DNA of 64,000 nt from Geodermatophilus obscurus (GCF_900143215.1 NZ_FRDM01000022.1:1-64000), one strand, 5' to 3'; shown: positions 17,125 through 27,433, numbered from the stretch's first letter. A program made the numbers and translations. Notes: a model not told the origin generated them from the letters alone.

Positions 17125-17943
17125 GTGACCACCGAGCCTCCGGACACCGACACCTTCCAGATCACCGCCGAGGCCGCCGAGCTGTACGAGGCCCGGTTCG
17201 TGCCGGCGATCTTCGCCGAGTGGGCGCCCCTGCTGGCCGACCTGGCCGGGGTGCGTCCCGGTCAGGAGGTGCTCGACGCCGCGTGCGGCACCGGCATCGT
17301 CGCCCGCACGGTCGCCGACCGGCTGGCGGGGGACGGGCGGGTCGTCGGGCTCGATCTCAACGCCGCGATGCTCGCCGTCGCCCGGCGGGTACGGCCGGAC
17401 CTGGAGTGGCGGCAGGGGGACGTCGCGGCTCTCCCGTTCCCCGACCGCTCCTTCGACGTCGTGCTCTGCCAGATGGCACTGATGTTCGTCCCCGACCGGA
17501 CGGCGGCCCTGCGCGAGATGGCGCGGGTCACCCGACCCGGCGGGACCGTGGCGCTGTGCGTGCCCGCCGCGCTCGCCGACCAGCCGGCCTACGGGCCGTT
17601 CGTCGAGGTGGCCGCGCAGCACGCCGGTGCGGAGGCACGGATGCTCCTGGGCACCTACTGGGCCTGCGGCGACCTCGACCGACTGCTCGAGACCGCAGCC
17701 GCCGCGGGGCTGGCGGTGGTCGACGCCCGTACCCACCTGGGAACGGCGTCCTTCGACTCGGTGGAGGCCTTCGTCGCCACCGAGGTCGAGGGGTCACCGC
17801 TGGCGCAGCGGATCACCCGGGACGTGTACGACCGCATCCGCACGGGCGCGCGGAAGGCGCTCGCTCCCTTCACCGGCCCCGACGGCACCGTCGCCGCCCC
17901 CTTCCGCGGCCACCTCCTCGCCGCGCGCCCACGGCAGGGGTGA
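17125..17943 (+). CDS. SAM-dependent class I methyltransferase
   Basis: The 272-residue protein has the SAM-binding motif I VLDAACGTGIVARTVA, motif II VVGLDLNAAMLAVAR with the acidic Asp, and motif III FPDRSFDVVLCQMALMF, followed by RVTRPGGTVAL. This is the UbiE/Methyltransf_11 type. The substrate cannot be read from sequence. GTG 17125 has GAGGGGA upstream. It converges on the GNAT-ACS gene with only 7 bp between stops. Confidence 0.82.
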   Translation: MTTEPPDTDTFQITAEAAELYEARFVPAIFAEWAPLLADLAGVRPGQEVLDAACGTGIVARTVADRLAGDGRVVGLDLNAAMLAVARRVRPDLEWRQGDVAALPFPDRSFDVVLCQMALMFVPDRTAALREMARVTRPGGTVALCVPAALADQPAYGPFVEVAAQHAGAEARMLLGTYWACGDLDRLLETAAAAGLAVVDARTHLGTASFDSVEAFVATEVEGSPLAQRITRDVYDRIRTGARKALAPFTGPDGTVAAPFRGHLLAARPRQG

Positions 17944-17950
17944 ACCCGGC

Positions 17951-20662
17951 TCAGACGCCGGGGGTGCGCATCCTGCGGGGGCCGGGGTCGACCCGCCCGG
18001 TCGGCGGACCGACCCGGACGACGGCACCGGCCACGACCAGCGACCGGCCGCCGTGCCAGGGGTGGGGCGGGCCGACGAGGACCGGCTCCAGCACCAGCCG
18101 CAGCACCTCGGGCAGGTCGTCGGCGAGCCGGGCGACGCGCAGCAGCAGGTCCTCCAGCGCGGCGACGTCGACCGGTTCGGAACCGCGGTAGCCGTTCAGC
18201 AGCGGCCACGCCCGGGGCGCCCGCACCAGCTCGGCGGCGTCCAGGTCGGTCAGCGGCAGGGTGCGGTAGGCGCGGTCGCCGAGCAGGTCTGTCGCGACGC
18301 CGCCCAGGCCGAAGCTGACGAGCGCGCCGAACGACGGGTCGTCGACGATCTCGACGACGGTGGCCACCCCGGGCGCGGCCATCTCCTGCACGATCACCGG
18401 GTCGCCCGACGGGATGGCGGCGAACGCCGCGCGCACCGCGTCGGCGTCGGGGAGGTCCAGGCGCACCCCGCCGAGGTCGGAGCGGTGCCGCAGCCAGGGA
18501 GCCGTCGACTTGAGCACCACCGGGTAGCCGACCTCCTCGGCCGCGGCGACCGCGGCCTCGACGTCGGGGACCGTGCGGGTGCCCAGCAGCGGGATGCCGT
18601 AGGCGGCCAGCAGCCGGATGAGCTCGTCGTCGGTCAGCGCCCGCCCCTCCCGGGCCGACGCCAGCGCCGACCGGACGACGTCCCGCCCGGCCTGCTCGTC
18701 GACCCCCGCCAGCTCGGGCACCTCGCCGACCGGACGGCGCCGCCAGGCGGCGTACCGCGCCACCTTGGCCAGGGCGATCACCGCCCGCTCGGGCGTGGAG
18801 AACGACGGCACCGAGCCGCGGGCCGGCGTCCCGTCCTCCCCGATGCGGGCGAGCTCGGCCGGGACGCCCTCGTTGGAGAGGAACGTGGCGACGATCGGCT
18901 TCTCCGCCCCGGCGGCCACCTCCCGCAGCGCCCGGCCGAACTCCGCCGAGCCGCGGGACAGCGGCGGGAGGAACACCGCGACCACGGCGTCCACGCCCTC
19001 GTCGTCCACCGCCCCCTGCAGGGCGGCCTGGAACTCCGCCGCCGTCCCGCCGGCGCCGACGTCGGTCGGTGCCTCGTGGGCCAGCGCGAGCCCCTGCTCG
19101 AGGACCGCGTCGCTGACCAACCAGCCCATCGCGGTGGAGTTGCCGACGACCGCGACCCGGTCGCCGGCCGGCAGCGGCTGGTGGGCCAGCAGCGTGCCGA
19201 CGTCGAACAGCTGCGCCAGCGTGTCGACCCGGATGACGCCGGCGGAGGCGAACAGTGCGGCCACCGACTCCTCGGGGACGGCGACCGAGGTGCCGGCCAG
19301 GCCCTCGGTCGTCCGCACGTGCCGGCCGCTCTTGACCGCGACCACCGGCTTGGTGCGGCCGACGCGGCGGGCCAGCCGGGCGAACTTGCGCGGGTTGCCG
19401 AAGCTCTCCAGGTGCAGCAGCACCACCTCGGTGGCGGGGTCGGTGGCCCAGTACTGGAGCAGGTCGTTGCCGCTGACGTCCGCGCGGTTGCCGGCCGACA
19501 CGAAGCTGGACAGGCCGATGTTGCGGGTGCGCGCCTGCTCCAGCAGCGCCGAGCCCAGGGCGCCGGACTGCGCGAAGAAGCCCACCCGCCCGCGACCGGG
19601 GACCCGGGGCGCCAGGCTGGCGTTCAGCCGCACCGCCGGGTCGGTGTTGACGATGCCGAGGCAGTTGGGGCCGACGACCCGCATGCCCGAGGCACGGGCG
19701 GCGGCCACCAGCGCGCGCTCGCGGGCCCGTCCCTCCGGGCCGGACTCGCCGAACCCGCCGGTGATCACCACCAGGCCGCGCACCTTCTTGCGCCGGCACG
19801 CCTCGACGACGCCCGCCACCTCCTCGGCGGGCACCGCCAGGACGGCGAGGTCGACGTCGTCGGGGACGTCCTCGATGCCCGCGTAGGCCGGCACCCCGCG
19901 CACGTGCCGGGTGCCCGGGTTCACCGGGTAGATGGGCCCTTCGAAGCCGTGGTCGAGCAGGTGCCGCAGGACGGCGTGGCCGAGCTTGCCCTCGTCGTTG
20001 CTGGCGCCCACCACGGCGACCGACGACGGGGTGAGCAGCCGCGCGATCGACCGCGACTCGCTGCGCTGCTCGCGCTCGTAGGCGACCTGCAGCGCGGTCT
20101 CGGTCGGCGCGATCGGGAAGGTGAGGTGGACGACGCCCTCCTCGTAGGACCGGGTCGGGGTGTACCCGGCGTCGAGGAAGACCCGCACCATCCGGTTGTT
20201 CTGCGCCAGCACCTCGGCGACGAAGTTCTGGATGCCCCGCTCCCGTGCCGCGGCGGCCAGGTGCTCGAGCAGCACCGAGCCGAGCCCGCGTCCCTGGTGG
20301 GCGTCCTCGACGAGGAAGGCGACCTCGGCGTCGTCCGTGCCCGGATAGCGGTCGTAGCGGCCGACGCCGATGATCTGGTCGCCCAGCACCAGCACGAACG
20401 CAGCCCGGGCGTCGTGGTCGACGTGGGTGAAGCGGTGCAGGTCCCTGTCCGACAGCCGCTTCATCGGCCCGAAGAACCGGTAGTAGCGGGTCTGGTCGGA
20501 GCTGCGGTCCATCAGGCCGACCAGCCCCTCGGCGTCCTCCGGACAGATCGGGCGCAGGTGCACCGTGCCGCCGTCGGCGGCGATGATGTCGGCCTCCCAG
20601 TGTGCGGGCGGCTGCGGCGGGGCGTCCTGCGCCGGAGGGGTCTCGGTGCTCTGCTCAGTCAC
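17951..20662 (-). CDS. GNAT acetyltransferase fused to ADP-forming acyl-CoA synthetase-like domains
   Basis: This 903-residue fusion starts with a GNAT domain (about 30-190; acetyl-CoA loop [11 protein letters not shown]). A CoA-binding Rossmann domain follows (about 205-330; [19 protein letters not shown]), then succinyl-CoA-ligase-like domains and a C-terminal ATP-grasp domain (about 670-890; [22 protein letters not shown]). Such proteins (Pat/Pka family) acetylate lysines, for example of acetyl-CoA synthetase; the synthetase part is often regulatory. GTG 20662 overlaps the acuC deacetylase gene by 8 bp, so writer and eraser of acetylation are co-expressed. Confidence 0.86.
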   Translation of the reverse strand: MTEQSTETPPAQDAPPQPPAHWEADIIAADGGTVHLRPICPEDAEGLVGLMDRSSDQTRYYRFFGPMKRLSDRDLHRFTHVDHDARAAFVLVLGDQIIGVGRYDRYPGTDDAEVAFLVEDAHQGRGLGSVLLEHLAAAARERGIQNFVAEVLAQNNRMVRVFLDAGYTPTRSYEEGVVHLTFPIAPTETALQVAYEREQRSESRSIARLLTPSSVAVVGASNDEGKLGHAVLRHLLDHGFEGPIYPVNPGTRHVRGVPAYAGIEDVPDDVDLAVLAVPAEEVAGVVEACRRKKVRGLVVITGGFGESGPEGRARERALVAAARASGMRVVGPNCLGIVNTDPAVRLNASLAPRVPGRGRVGFFAQSGALGSALLEQARTRNIGLSSFVSAGNRADVSGNDLLQYWATDPATEVVLLHLESFGNPRKFARLARRVGRTKPVVAVKSGRHVRTTEGLAGTSVAVPEESVAALFASAGVIRVDTLAQLFDVGTLLAHQPLPAGDRVAVVGNSTAMGWLVSDAVLEQGLALAHEAPTDVGAGGTAAEFQAALQGAVDDEGVDAVVAVFLPPLSRGSAEFGRALREVAAGAEKPIVATFLSNEGVPAELARIGEDGTPARGSVPSFSTPERAVIALAKVARYAAWRRRPVGEVPELAGVDEQAGRDVVRSALASAREGRALTDDELIRLLAAYGIPLLGTRTVPDVEAAVAAAEEVGYPVVLKSTAPWLRHRSDLGGVRLDLPDADAVRAAFAAIPSGDPVIVQEMAAPGVATVVEIVDDPSFGALVSFGLGGVATDLLGDRAYRTLPLTDLDAAELVRAPRAWPLLNGYRGSEPVDVAALEDLLLRVARLADDLPEVLRLVLEPVLVGPPHPWHGGRSLVVAGAVVRVGPPTGRVDPGPRRMRTPGV

Positions 20663-21836
20663 GGGGGTCGTCCGGGTCCAGGCCGAAGTAGGGGAACACG
20701 GCGTTGCGGGTGCGGCCGATGGCCCGGTCGACGCGGGACTCGGTGAACGGGTCCCAGTGCGTGAAGCCGGTGTAGCCGCCCTCGGTCATGTGCGTCGGTG
20801 GCCGGGCGCGCAGCCCGCGGCGGACGACGTCCTCCCGCCAGGACTCGGGGATCTCGGTCACCGGGTCGAGCCGGGCACCGGCGGCCTCGGCGATGAGGTG
20901 CGTCCAGGCTCGTGGCACGCACCGGACCAGCCCGTAGCCGCCGCCGCCGAGCGCGATCCAGCGGCCGTCGCAGATCTCGTGGGCGAGGTCGTGGACCGCG
21001 CGGTAGCTGGCCCGCTGCCCGTCGATGGTGAGCGCGAGGTCGGCGAGCGGGTCCTCGTGGTGGGCGTCGCAGCCGCACTGGCTCACCAGGATCTCCGGCT
21101 GGAACGCCTTGAGGACGCTGGGCACGACGGCGTGGAAGGCCCGCAGCCAGCCGGAGTCGTCGGTGCCGTTGGGCAGCGCCAGGTTGACCGCGCTGCCCGA
21201 CGCCTTCTCCGGGTCGCCGGTCTCCTCGGGGAAGCCGGTGCCGGGGAACAGCGTCAGCGGCGTCTGGTGGATGCTCACGGTCAGCACCCGCGGGTCGTCG
21301 TAGAAGACGGCCTGCACGCCGTCGCCGTGGTGGACGTCGAGGTCGACGTAGGCGATGCGCTCGTGTCCCTGGTCCAGCAGCCACTGGATGGCGACCGCGG
21401 CGTCGTTGAAGACGCAGAAGCCCGACGCGCGGTCGCGCATCGCGTGGTGCAGGCCGCCGGAGATGTTGACCGCGTGCTGCGCCCGGCCGCTGTGCACCTG
21501 CTCGGCGGCGAGCACGCTGCCGCCGGTGATCAGGGCGGTGGCGTCGTACATGCCGTCGAAGATCGGGTTGTCCGCCGTGCCGAGGCCGTGGCCGACGTTC
21601 GGGTCGGACGGCGCGCGCTTGACCGCGTCCAGGTAGGCGGGGTCGTGCACCCGGGTCAGCAGGTCGACGTCGGCCGGCGTGGGCCGCAGCACCCGCAGCC
21701 GGTCGGTGGCCAGCACGCCGAGGCCGTCGGCCAGCCGCATCGTCAGGTCCAGCCGGACCGGGTGCATCGGGTGGTCCCCGCCCATCGTGTAGCCGAGCAG
21801 CGCGTCGTCCCAGACGACCGCGACCGAGTCACTCAC
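20655..21836 (-). CDS. acuC: AcuC-type class I histone-deacetylase-like enzyme
   Basis: The 393-residue protein has the zinc deacetylase core: [19 protein letters not shown] (charge-relay histidines), [16 protein letters not shown] (zinc-binding Asp and His), a second zinc Asp in [16 protein letters not shown], and the closing GGGGYGLVR tyrosine. AcuC removes acetyl groups from acetyl-CoA synthetase to switch it on. GTG 21836 has GAGGAGG upstream. It is first in an operon with the GNAT-ACS fusion and diverges from the DtxR gene. Confidence 0.88.
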   Translation of the reverse strand: MSDSVAVVWDDALLGYTMGGDHPMHPVRLDLTMRLADGLGVLATDRLRVLRPTPADVDLLTRVHDPAYLDAVKRAPSDPNVGHGLGTADNPIFDGMYDATALITGGSVLAAEQVHSGRAQHAVNISGGLHHAMRDRASGFCVFNDAAVAIQWLLDQGHERIAYVDLDVHHGDGVQAVFYDDPRVLTVSIHQTPLTLFPGTGFPEETGDPEKASGSAVNLALPNGTDDSGWLRAFHAVVPSVLKAFQPEILVSQCGCDAHHEDPLADLALTIDGQRASYRAVHDLAHEICDGRWIALGGGGYGLVRCVPRAWTHLIAEAAGARLDPVTEIPESWREDVVRRGLRARPPTHMTEGGYTGFTHWDPFTESRVDRAIGRTRNAVFPYFGLDPDDPRD

Positions 21837-21977
21837 GCAGACCCTCCTCGACGTCGACGACGATGTCGCGGGCGACGCTACCGTCGGTACCCCCGCGGCG
21901 TGCCGCGAACGGTGCCGTCGCGTGAGCGGGTGCACGCGCTCTCCCCCGTACCATCACGGATGACACGGAGGAGACCT

Positions 21978-22685
21978 GTGAACGACCTCATCGACACCAC
22001 CGAGATGTACCTCCGGACGATCTTCGAGCTGGAGGAGGAGGGGATCGTCCCCCTCCGAGCCCGGATCGCCGAGCGGCTGCACCAGAGCGGTCCGACGGTG
22101 AGCCAGACGGTCGCCCGGATGGAGCGCGACGGTCTGCTGACCGTCGAGGGCGACCGGCACCTGCAGCTGTCCGAGTCCGGGCGGCAGCTGGCCACCGCGG
22201 TGATGCGCAAGCACCGGCTCGCGGAGTGCCTGCTGGTCGACGTCATCGGCCTGGACTACGCCGACGTCCACGAAGAGGCGTGCCGCTGGGAGCACGTCAT
22301 GAGCGAGGCCGTGGAGCGCAAGCTGCTGACCCTCCTCGGCAACCCGACGGTGTCGCCGTTCGGCAATCCGATCCCCGGCCTCGACGCCCTGGGCGGCGAG
22401 ACCTCCGCGGTGCTGGACTCGCTGACCCTGCTGTCGACCACGGCCACGCCCGAGGGGCGCCGGGTGGAGATCAAGCGGATCAGCGAGCAGCTGCAGGAGG
22501 ACAGCGAGCTCATGCGCCAGCTGGCCGCTCAGGGCCTGCGGCCGGGCATGACCGCCGTCGCCCAGCTGATGGCCGGTTCGGTCAGTCTCGACGGCGACGT
22601 GCTGCCGATGGGCGTCGCCCAGCACGTCTTCGTCAGCGCCCTCGACGAGGAGCTCACCCCGGTCGAGGCTGCTCCCCGCCTCTGA
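21978..22685 (+). CDS. DtxR/IdeR-family metal-dependent repressor
   Basis: The 235-residue regulator has a winged helix (residues 1-70; [24 protein letters not shown]) and a dimerisation domain with metal ligands ([11 protein letters not shown], then [14 protein letters not shown] with Cys, Glu and His). A C-terminal SH3-like domain (residues 150-235) follows. This is the full iron-dependent IdeR/DtxR architecture rather than the shorter MntR. It would repress iron-uptake genes when Fe(II) is plentiful. GTG 21978 follows GGAGGAGA. Confidence 0.88.
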   Translation: MNDLIDTTEMYLRTIFELEEEGIVPLRARIAERLHQSGPTVSQTVARMERDGLLTVEGDRHLQLSESGRQLATAVMRKHRLAECLLVDVIGLDYADVHEEACRWEHVMSEAVERKLLTLLGNPTVSPFGNPIPGLDALGGETSAVLDSLTLLSTTATPEGRRVEIKRISEQLQEDSELMRQLAAQGLRPGMTAVAQLMAGSVSLDGDVLPMGVAQHVFVSALDEELTPVEAAPRL

Positions 22686-22688
22686 GGC

Positions 22689-22745
22689 AGGACCCCGTCC
22701 TCCCCACCCGTCGCGAGCTCAGGGCGGGCCTCCCGGACAGGGCCG
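22689..22745. repeat. Dispersed palindromic repeat, copy B
   Basis: The block starts 4 bp after the DtxR stop with AGGACCCCGTCCTCCCCACC and ends ...CGGACAGGGCCG, matching the family seen after other genes in this window. A further GC-rich inverted segment continues to about 22800. Terminator function is plausible. Confidence 0.6.
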
Positions 22746-22828
22746 CACCGAGCCTCCGGACGGGCCCGCCCGACGCGGGGCCGACCCTGCAGGGGGGCCA
22801 CGCTCCCCCGGCTCCTACGGTGGGCCGG

Positions 22829-24907
22829 GTGAGCGAGCCCTCCGACGCCCCCGCCACCTCCTCCCCCTCCGGTTCTCCCTTCGCCGACCTGGCGGCCTTC
22901 GTCGCCCTGCCGCGGGTCGGCGGCCTGGCCCTGTCGGCCGACGGCCGGCGGCTGGCCATCGCGGTGCAGACCCTGGACCGGGAGAAGACCGCGTGGCAGT
23001 CGGCCCTCTGGGAGGTCGACCCCGGAGGACGGCGGCCGGCCCGCCGGCTCACCCGCAGCGCGCCGGGCGAGTCCTCGCCGGTGTGGGCGCCCGACGGCTC
23101 GCTGCTGTTCACGTCTGCCCGCCCCGACCCGGCAGCCGGCGACGGAGCGGAGGACCCGAAGCCGGCGCTGTGGAGCCTGCCCGCCGACGGCGGTGAGGCG
23201 CGGCCGGTGCTGACCCACCCGGGCGGGATCTCGGGTGTCGCCCTCGCCGCGGGCTCCGGCGAGGTGGTCGTCACCGCGTCGGCCATGCCGGGGGCGGGCG
23301 ACGCCGAGGCCGACGCGGAGCGCCGGAAGCGGCGCAAGGAGGCCGGGGTCACCGCGATCCTGCACGAGGCCTACCCGGTGCGGTACTGGGACAGCGACCT
23401 CGGGCCCGCCACCCCGCACCTGTTCTGGGCCGGCGAACTCCCCGCCGAGCCGGACGCGGGCGCCGAGCGCCCGCCGGTCGAGCTGCGCGACCTCACCCCG
23501 GACGCCGTCCCGCCGTCCGGCGCCGGCGGCGACCTGGCCCTCTCCCCCGACGGCCGGCTCCTCGTGCGCGTGGAGACCGTGCCCGACGGCCCGGCGGGCC
23601 GGCGCGACCGGCTGGTCCTGCTCGAGACCGGGACCGGGCAGGCCCGGGCACTGGTCGACGACCCGCTCGCCGATCTGGGCGCGCCACGCTTCTCGCCGGA
23701 CGGCAGCGCCGTCGTCTGCGTGCGGGAGTCGATGTCCAGCCACGACGAGCCGCCGGACTACACGCTGCTGCACGTCGACGTCGCCACCGGCGCGGCGCGG
23801 GAGCTCACCCCCGGCTTCGACCGCTGGCCGTCCGCGCCGCAGTTCAGCGCCGACGGGACGACGGTGTACTTCCTGGCCGACGACGACGGACGGCACGCCC
23901 TGTTCCGGGTGCCGGCGGACGGCGGGGAGCCGGTGCGCATGACCACCGACGGCGCCTACAGCGACCTGCAGGTGGCCCGCGACGGCAGCGCCCTCTACGC
24001 GTTGCGCTCGGCCTACGACGAGCCGCCGGCCCCGGTGCGACTCGACCCGGAGGCGACCGGCCAGCACCCCGACCCGCTGCCGAATCCGGGCACCCTCGCC
24101 GGGTTGCCCGGCACCCTGCAGGAGGTCGAGACCACCGCCGCCGACGGGACGCCGGTGCACTGCTGGCTGGTGCTGCCCGAGGGCGCGTCGGCGGAACGCC
24201 CGGCGCCGCTGGTGCTGTGGGTCCACGGCGGGCCGTTGATGAGCTGGAACTCGTGGTCCTGGCGCTGGTGCCCGTGGGTGCTGGCCGCCCGCGGCTACGC
24301 CGTCCTGCTGCCCGACCCGGCGCTGTCGCAGGGGTACGGGCAGGAGTTCGTCCGCCGCGGCTGGGGCGCGTGGGGCGAGACGCCGTACACCGACCTGATG
24401 GCGGCGGTCGACGCCGTGGAGCAGCGGCCGGAGCTCGACGAGTCGCGCACCGCCGCGATGGGCGGCTCCTTCGGCGGATACATGGCCAACTGGATCGCCA
24501 CCCAGACCGACCGGTTCCGGGCGATCGTCACCCACGCCAGCTTGTGGGACATGGACTCCTTCATCGGCACGACCGATGCCGCCTACTTCTGGGAGAAGGA
24601 GTGGGGCGACCCGCTGCGCCAGCCCAAGCGCTACGAGCAGAACTCGCCGCACCGCTACGCCGACGCCATCCGCACCCCGGTGCTCGTGATCCACGGCGAC
24701 CGCGACTACCGGGTGCCGATCGGCGAGGCGCTGCGGCTGTGGTACGACCTGCAGAAGCGCGGCGTCCCCTCCCGGTTCCTCTACTTCCCGAACGAGAACC
24801 ACTGGGTGCTCACACCCGGCAACGCGCAGGTCTGGTACGAGACGGTGCTGTCCTTCCTGGCCGAGCAGGTCCACGGCCAGGACTGGCAGCGGCCCGAGCT
24901 CCTCTGA
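22829..24907 (+). CDS. S9-family (acylaminoacyl/prolyl oligopeptidase-like) serine peptidase
   Basis: This 692-residue cytosolic enzyme has an N-terminal beta-propeller (about 20-420, repeated SADG/SPDG turns) that filters substrates. A C-terminal alpha/beta-hydrolase domain follows, with the nucleophile in GGSFGGYMANW, the Asp in HGDRDYRVPIGEA and the His in NENHWVLTPGN. An oxyanion motif (LWVHGGPLMSWNSW) is present. It would cleave short peptides. GTG 22829 lies 9 bp after a TACGGT element, so a leaderless start is likely. It converges on the DUF4192 gene. Confidence 0.87.
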   Translation: MSEPSDAPATSSPSGSPFADLAAFVALPRVGGLALSADGRRLAIAVQTLDREKTAWQSALWEVDPGGRRPARRLTRSAPGESSPVWAPDGSLLFTSARPDPAAGDGAEDPKPALWSLPADGGEARPVLTHPGGISGVALAAGSGEVVVTASAMPGAGDAEADAERRKRRKEAGVTAILHEAYPVRYWDSDLGPATPHLFWAGELPAEPDAGAERPPVELRDLTPDAVPPSGAGGDLALSPDGRLLVRVETVPDGPAGRRDRLVLLETGTGQARALVDDPLADLGAPRFSPDGSAVVCVRESMSSHDEPPDYTLLHVDVATGAARELTPGFDRWPSAPQFSADGTTVYFLADDDGRHALFRVPADGGEPVRMTTDGAYSDLQVARDGSALYALRSAYDEPPAPVRLDPEATGQHPDPLPNPGTLAGLPGTLQEVETTAADGTPVHCWLVLPEGASAERPAPLVLWVHGGPLMSWNSWSWRWCPWVLAARGYAVLLPDPALSQGYGQEFVRRGWGAWGETPYTDLMAAVDAVEQRPELDESRTAAMGGSFGGYMANWIATQTDRFRAIVTHASLWDMDSFIGTTDAAYFWEKEWGDPLRQPKRYEQNSPHRYADAIRTPVLVIHGDRDYRVPIGEALRLWYDLQKRGVPSRFLYFPNENHWVLTPGNAQVWYETVLSFLAEQVHGQDWQRPELL

Positions 24908-24914
24908 GGCGCAC

Positions 24915-25988
24915 TCATCCCGCGGCCCACACCTCGTCGGGGTCGGCGGTCACGGTGACGAGCATGGCCCGCAGCTCGGCCGGGGGCAGGCAGGCAGCGA
25001 GCCCGTCGGCCAGCAGCCTCGCCAGCGTGTAGGTGGGGCGGCTGTCGAGCGCCCGCTGCAGCGCGACGTTCGCCATCGCGCCGTCCCCGCGCAGCCACGC
25101 GCTGACCGCCAGCAGGGTGGCCGGGGCGGCGTCCATGGGGGCCGGGGCACGGCGGGTGCACTCGGTCCACAGCAGCTCGGCCGCCGCGGCGTCGTCCCCC
25201 AGCGCCAGGGTGAGCGCCCGGTCGCGCACCCGGACGTCGGCCAGCGCCCACAGCACACCGGCCACCTCGCGGTCGGGGAGCCGGCCGACCGCGCGCGGCC
25301 GGCAGTGCCGCACGGCCCGCAGCACCGCGTCCCACGAGCGGCGGGCCTCCGCGTCCGGGTCCTCGCGCGCCGGCCGGGCACGGTGGTCCACCAGTCGCCA
25401 GGTGACCTCCTCCATCGCGGCCCGGGCCGGGCCGTCGAGCGGCGCGATCCGCGCCTCCAGGACCGCGCGGTCACGGGCGACCACCTGCCCGGCAGCCGCC
25501 GAGGCGGCCGCCAGCACGGACACCTCACGCGGCAGCGGCTCGCCGGCCCCGGGGGCACAGCAGGCCTCGGTGCAGTCGTAGGACCACCACCGGCCACCGC
25601 GCACGAGCAGGGTGTCCCGCACCGGGATGTCCAGCGCGGCCAGCGCGACGACGGCGTCGTGCACGACGTCGCGGTGCGGCAGGCCCGGGACGTCGTCCCC
25701 ACCGGGCAGCGACCCGCGGTCGTCGGGCGCCTCGGACACGACCGCGACGACGACACCGGCCGGGTCGTCGGTGGCGACGCTGCGCGTCAGCGCCGTGGCG
25801 ACCGCGGCGGAGGCGGCCCGGGCCGGCAGGTCGGCGCGCACCGTGAGGCCCACCCGGTTCCCGGTCGGCCCGCCGAGGGCGACCAGGACGACCGACTCGT
25901 GCGGGTGGAACCCGACCAGGTACGGCAGCGCGGCCGCGATCTCGGCGGAGTCGGTGAGGGACACCAGGGGGCGGGTGAGGTCGTCCAT
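24915..25988 (-). CDS. DUF4192 domain protein
   Basis: The 357-residue protein fits DUF4192, a common actinobacterial family of unknown function. Typical features are the N-terminal IAAALPYLVGFHPHESVVLVAL block, the middle GRWWSYDCTEACC motif with paired cysteines, and the helical C-terminus with ALLAVSAWLRGDGAMANVALQRAL. I chose ATG 25988; an in-frame upstream start would add nine non-conserved residues. No operon partner is visible. Confidence 0.82.
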   Translation of the reverse strand: MDDLTRPLVSLTDSAEIAAALPYLVGFHPHESVVLVALGGPTGNRVGLTVRADLPARAASAAVATALTRSVATDDPAGVVVAVVSEAPDDRGSLPGGDDVPGLPHRDVVHDAVVALAALDIPVRDTLLVRGGRWWSYDCTEACCAPGAGEPLPREVSVLAAASAAAGQVVARDRAVLEARIAPLDGPARAAMEEVTWRLVDHRARPAREDPDAEARRSWDAVLRAVRHCRPRAVGRLPDREVAGVLWALADVRVRDRALTLALGDDAAAAELLWTECTRRAPAPMDAAPATLLAVSAWLRGDGAMANVALQRALDSRPTYTLARLLADGLAACLPPAELRAMLVTVTADPDEVWAAG

Positions 25989-26143
25989 GCCGGCGACCTT
26001 CGCCGCCGCACCCACCCGGACGAGCCGCGCGGGGACATCTGTGGACCGGCCGGACGACTGTGGACGCCCGGCCGTCGGCCCCCCGCAGAGGCCCGCCGCG
26101 GGCCTGCTGACGTGCGAGAACGGCCACCCTCCCAGGGCCCCGC

Positions 26144-26200
26144 CGGCCCCGTCCCGGGTCCCGCCCCGAGCCTGCGAGGGGTGAGCAGGACGGGGTCCTT
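26144..26200. repeat. Dispersed palindromic repeat, copy C
   Basis: On the minus strand it reads AAGGACCCCGTCCTGCTCAC, then CTCGCAGGCTCGGGGCGGGA, and ends CCCGGGACGGGGCCG. It lies just downstream of the lipoprotein stop codon. It shares the 3' block almost exactly with copies F and H. Confidence 0.65.
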
Positions 26201-26231
26201 CTACGAGGCGTGGGGGCAGGGTGGTCCCTGC

Positions 26232-27038
26232 TCAGTCCAGGGCCTCGGCCTGCACGTCGTACGCCTGCTCGAGCAGCGCGGTGAACGCCGCGCGGTCGGG
26301 CTCGGCGCCCGCGCGGTCGCCGGTGGCCAGTGCGACCACCCGGTCGCCGTCCCGCACCAGCCCGACCAGCCCGGAGGCCTCCCGCTGGGCGCCGCCGGGC
26401 TCCGTGGCCACGACCTCCACCGACACCGCCACCGCGGCGTCGCCCAGGTCGGGCACGTCGAACGTCGCCAGGTCGACGGTGGCGCTGCCGTGCTCGGGCG
26501 AGCTGACCGTCAGCTGCGGGCACTGGCCGACCAGCTCGTGCACCCGGCCGACGAGCTCGGCGGCGGGTCCGGCCACGGCCAGCAGTTCGGCGGTGTACGT
26601 CGTCCCCTGGACGGCGACCTGCGCGGCGAGGTCCTCGGCGGCCGGCGGCTGGTGCACCGGCAGCGCCTGCAGGACCGCCGTGCACGACCCGGGCGTGACC
26701 TCGACGCCGGCCGGCGAGCCCATCCCGGCCGGCGCGCCCTCGGACAGCTGCTGCCCCGACACCGGGAGGACCCGCGCGCCGGGACCGAACGCCTCGGCGG
26801 GCAGCAGGCCGGCGGCGAGGTCCGCAGCAGCGGAGGTCGCCGCGGCCGCCTCGGCGGACGGGGACGGCGCGCCGGTGGCCGCGGCCTCCTGGACCCCGGT
26901 GTCGGACGCGCAGCCGGTCACGACCGCACCGGCGACGAGGCCCGTGGCGAGCCAGGAGGTGCGGCGGATGCGGCGGCCCTCCTGCCGGGTCCCGCCGCGA
27001 GCTGGCGAGTGGCGGGGGGCAGGAGGGTCCTCTTTCAC
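26232..27038 (-). CDS. Lipoprotein of unknown function whose N-terminus is encoded in repeat D
   Basis: The protein has a signal peptide with lipobox AVVTGC (Cys43 if translation starts at GTG 27038) and an exported body of about 225 residues. That body has Val/Ala-rich strands resembling mycobacterial lipoproteins of unknown role. The first 23 codons lie in repeat copy D and read EDPPAPRHSPARGG-like sequence. Without them no ATG, GTG or TTG exists before the lipobox. The alternative would be an ATC codon at about residue 24, preceded by GGAGG. The family is not recognised. Confidence 0.68.
   Translation of the reverse strand: MKEDPPAPRHSPARGGTRQEGRRIRRTSWLATGLVAGAVVTGCASDTGVQEAAATGAPSPSAEAAAATSAAADLAAGLLPAEAFGPGARVLPVSGQQLSEGAPAGMGSPAGVEVTPGSCTAVLQALPVHQPPAAEDLAAQVAVQGTTYTAELLAVAGPAAELVGRVHELVGQCPQLTVSSPEHGSATVDLATFDVPDLGDAAVAVSVEVVATEPGGAQREASGLVGLVRDGDRVVALATGDRAGAEPDRAAFTALLEQAYDVQAEALD
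26974..27035. repeat. Dispersed palindromic repeat, copy D (inside a coding start)
   Basis: The arms GGCCCTCCTGC and GCAGGAGGGTCC enclose CCCGCC/GGCGGG, so the whole block can fold into one long hairpin. It is almost identical to copy E 105 bp away. It overlaps the start of the lipoprotein gene, supplying either the start region or the Shine-Dalgarno. Confidence 0.75.
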
Positions 27039-27078
27039 ACCGCGACGGTAACCCCGCCGGCCAGGTGGGGTGATGGAA

Positions 27079-27139
27079 CGGCCCTCCTGCCGGGTCCCGC
27101 CGCGAGCTCGCGAGTGGCGGGGAGCAGGAGGGTCCTTCT
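27079..27139. repeat. Dispersed palindromic repeat, copy E
   Basis: This copy differs from copy D at only a few positions. It abuts the stop codon of the Dabb gene, so the minus strand reads TGA directly followed by AGAAGGACCCTCCTG. The position suggests a transcription terminator or mRNA 3'-end stabiliser. Confidence 0.75.
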
Positions 27140-27433
27140 TCAGACCTCGTACTGGACCGCGCTGCGCGCGGCGAGGATCGGCTTGACGTGGTCGGCGATC
27201 ACCTGCAGGTGCACCGGGTGGTCGGCGTAGCGCCGCCAGGCCTCGACGTCGGGGAAGTCGGCGACCAGCGCGGTGTGCGCGTTGCCCTCGCGCAGCCCGG
27301 CGTCGGGGCCGACGGCGAAGGAGGTCATCCCGCCGACCTCCTCGGGCAGCCGGCGCAGCGCGGCCAGGGTCTGCTCCCGGCGCTCCTCGTCGGCGTCGTC
27401 GGACCAGGTGAACAGGACGACGTGGCGCAGCAC
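27140..27433 (-). CDS. Dabb-family (stress-responsive alpha/beta barrel) protein
   Basis: The 97-residue protein has the Dabb fold signature. It opens with LRHVVLFTWSDDADEERREQ and continues with TLAALRRLPEEVGGMTSFAVG. The central NAHTALVADFPDVEAWRRYADHPVHLQ carries the conserved histidines, and the end is VKPILAARSAVQYEV. Members form dimeric ferredoxin-like barrels; most have no known substrate. GTG 27433 starts the first strand. It diverges from the glycosyltransferase operon. Confidence 0.85.
   Translation of the reverse strand: MLRHVVLFTWSDDADEERREQTLAALRRLPEEVGGMTSFAVGPDAGLREGNAHTALVADFPDVEAWRRYADHPVHLQVIADHVKPILAARSAVQYEV

Noticed and set aside
17627-20746. 1000-codon plus-strand frame opposite the GNAT-ACS gene
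   Set aside because: Composition is typical of an antisense frame, and the minus strand carries clear GNAT, Rossmann and ATP-grasp domains.
22529-24874. Minus-strand frame of about 780 codons over the S9 peptidase
   Set aside because: The plus strand has the full catalytic triad and propeller; the minus frame is a shadow.
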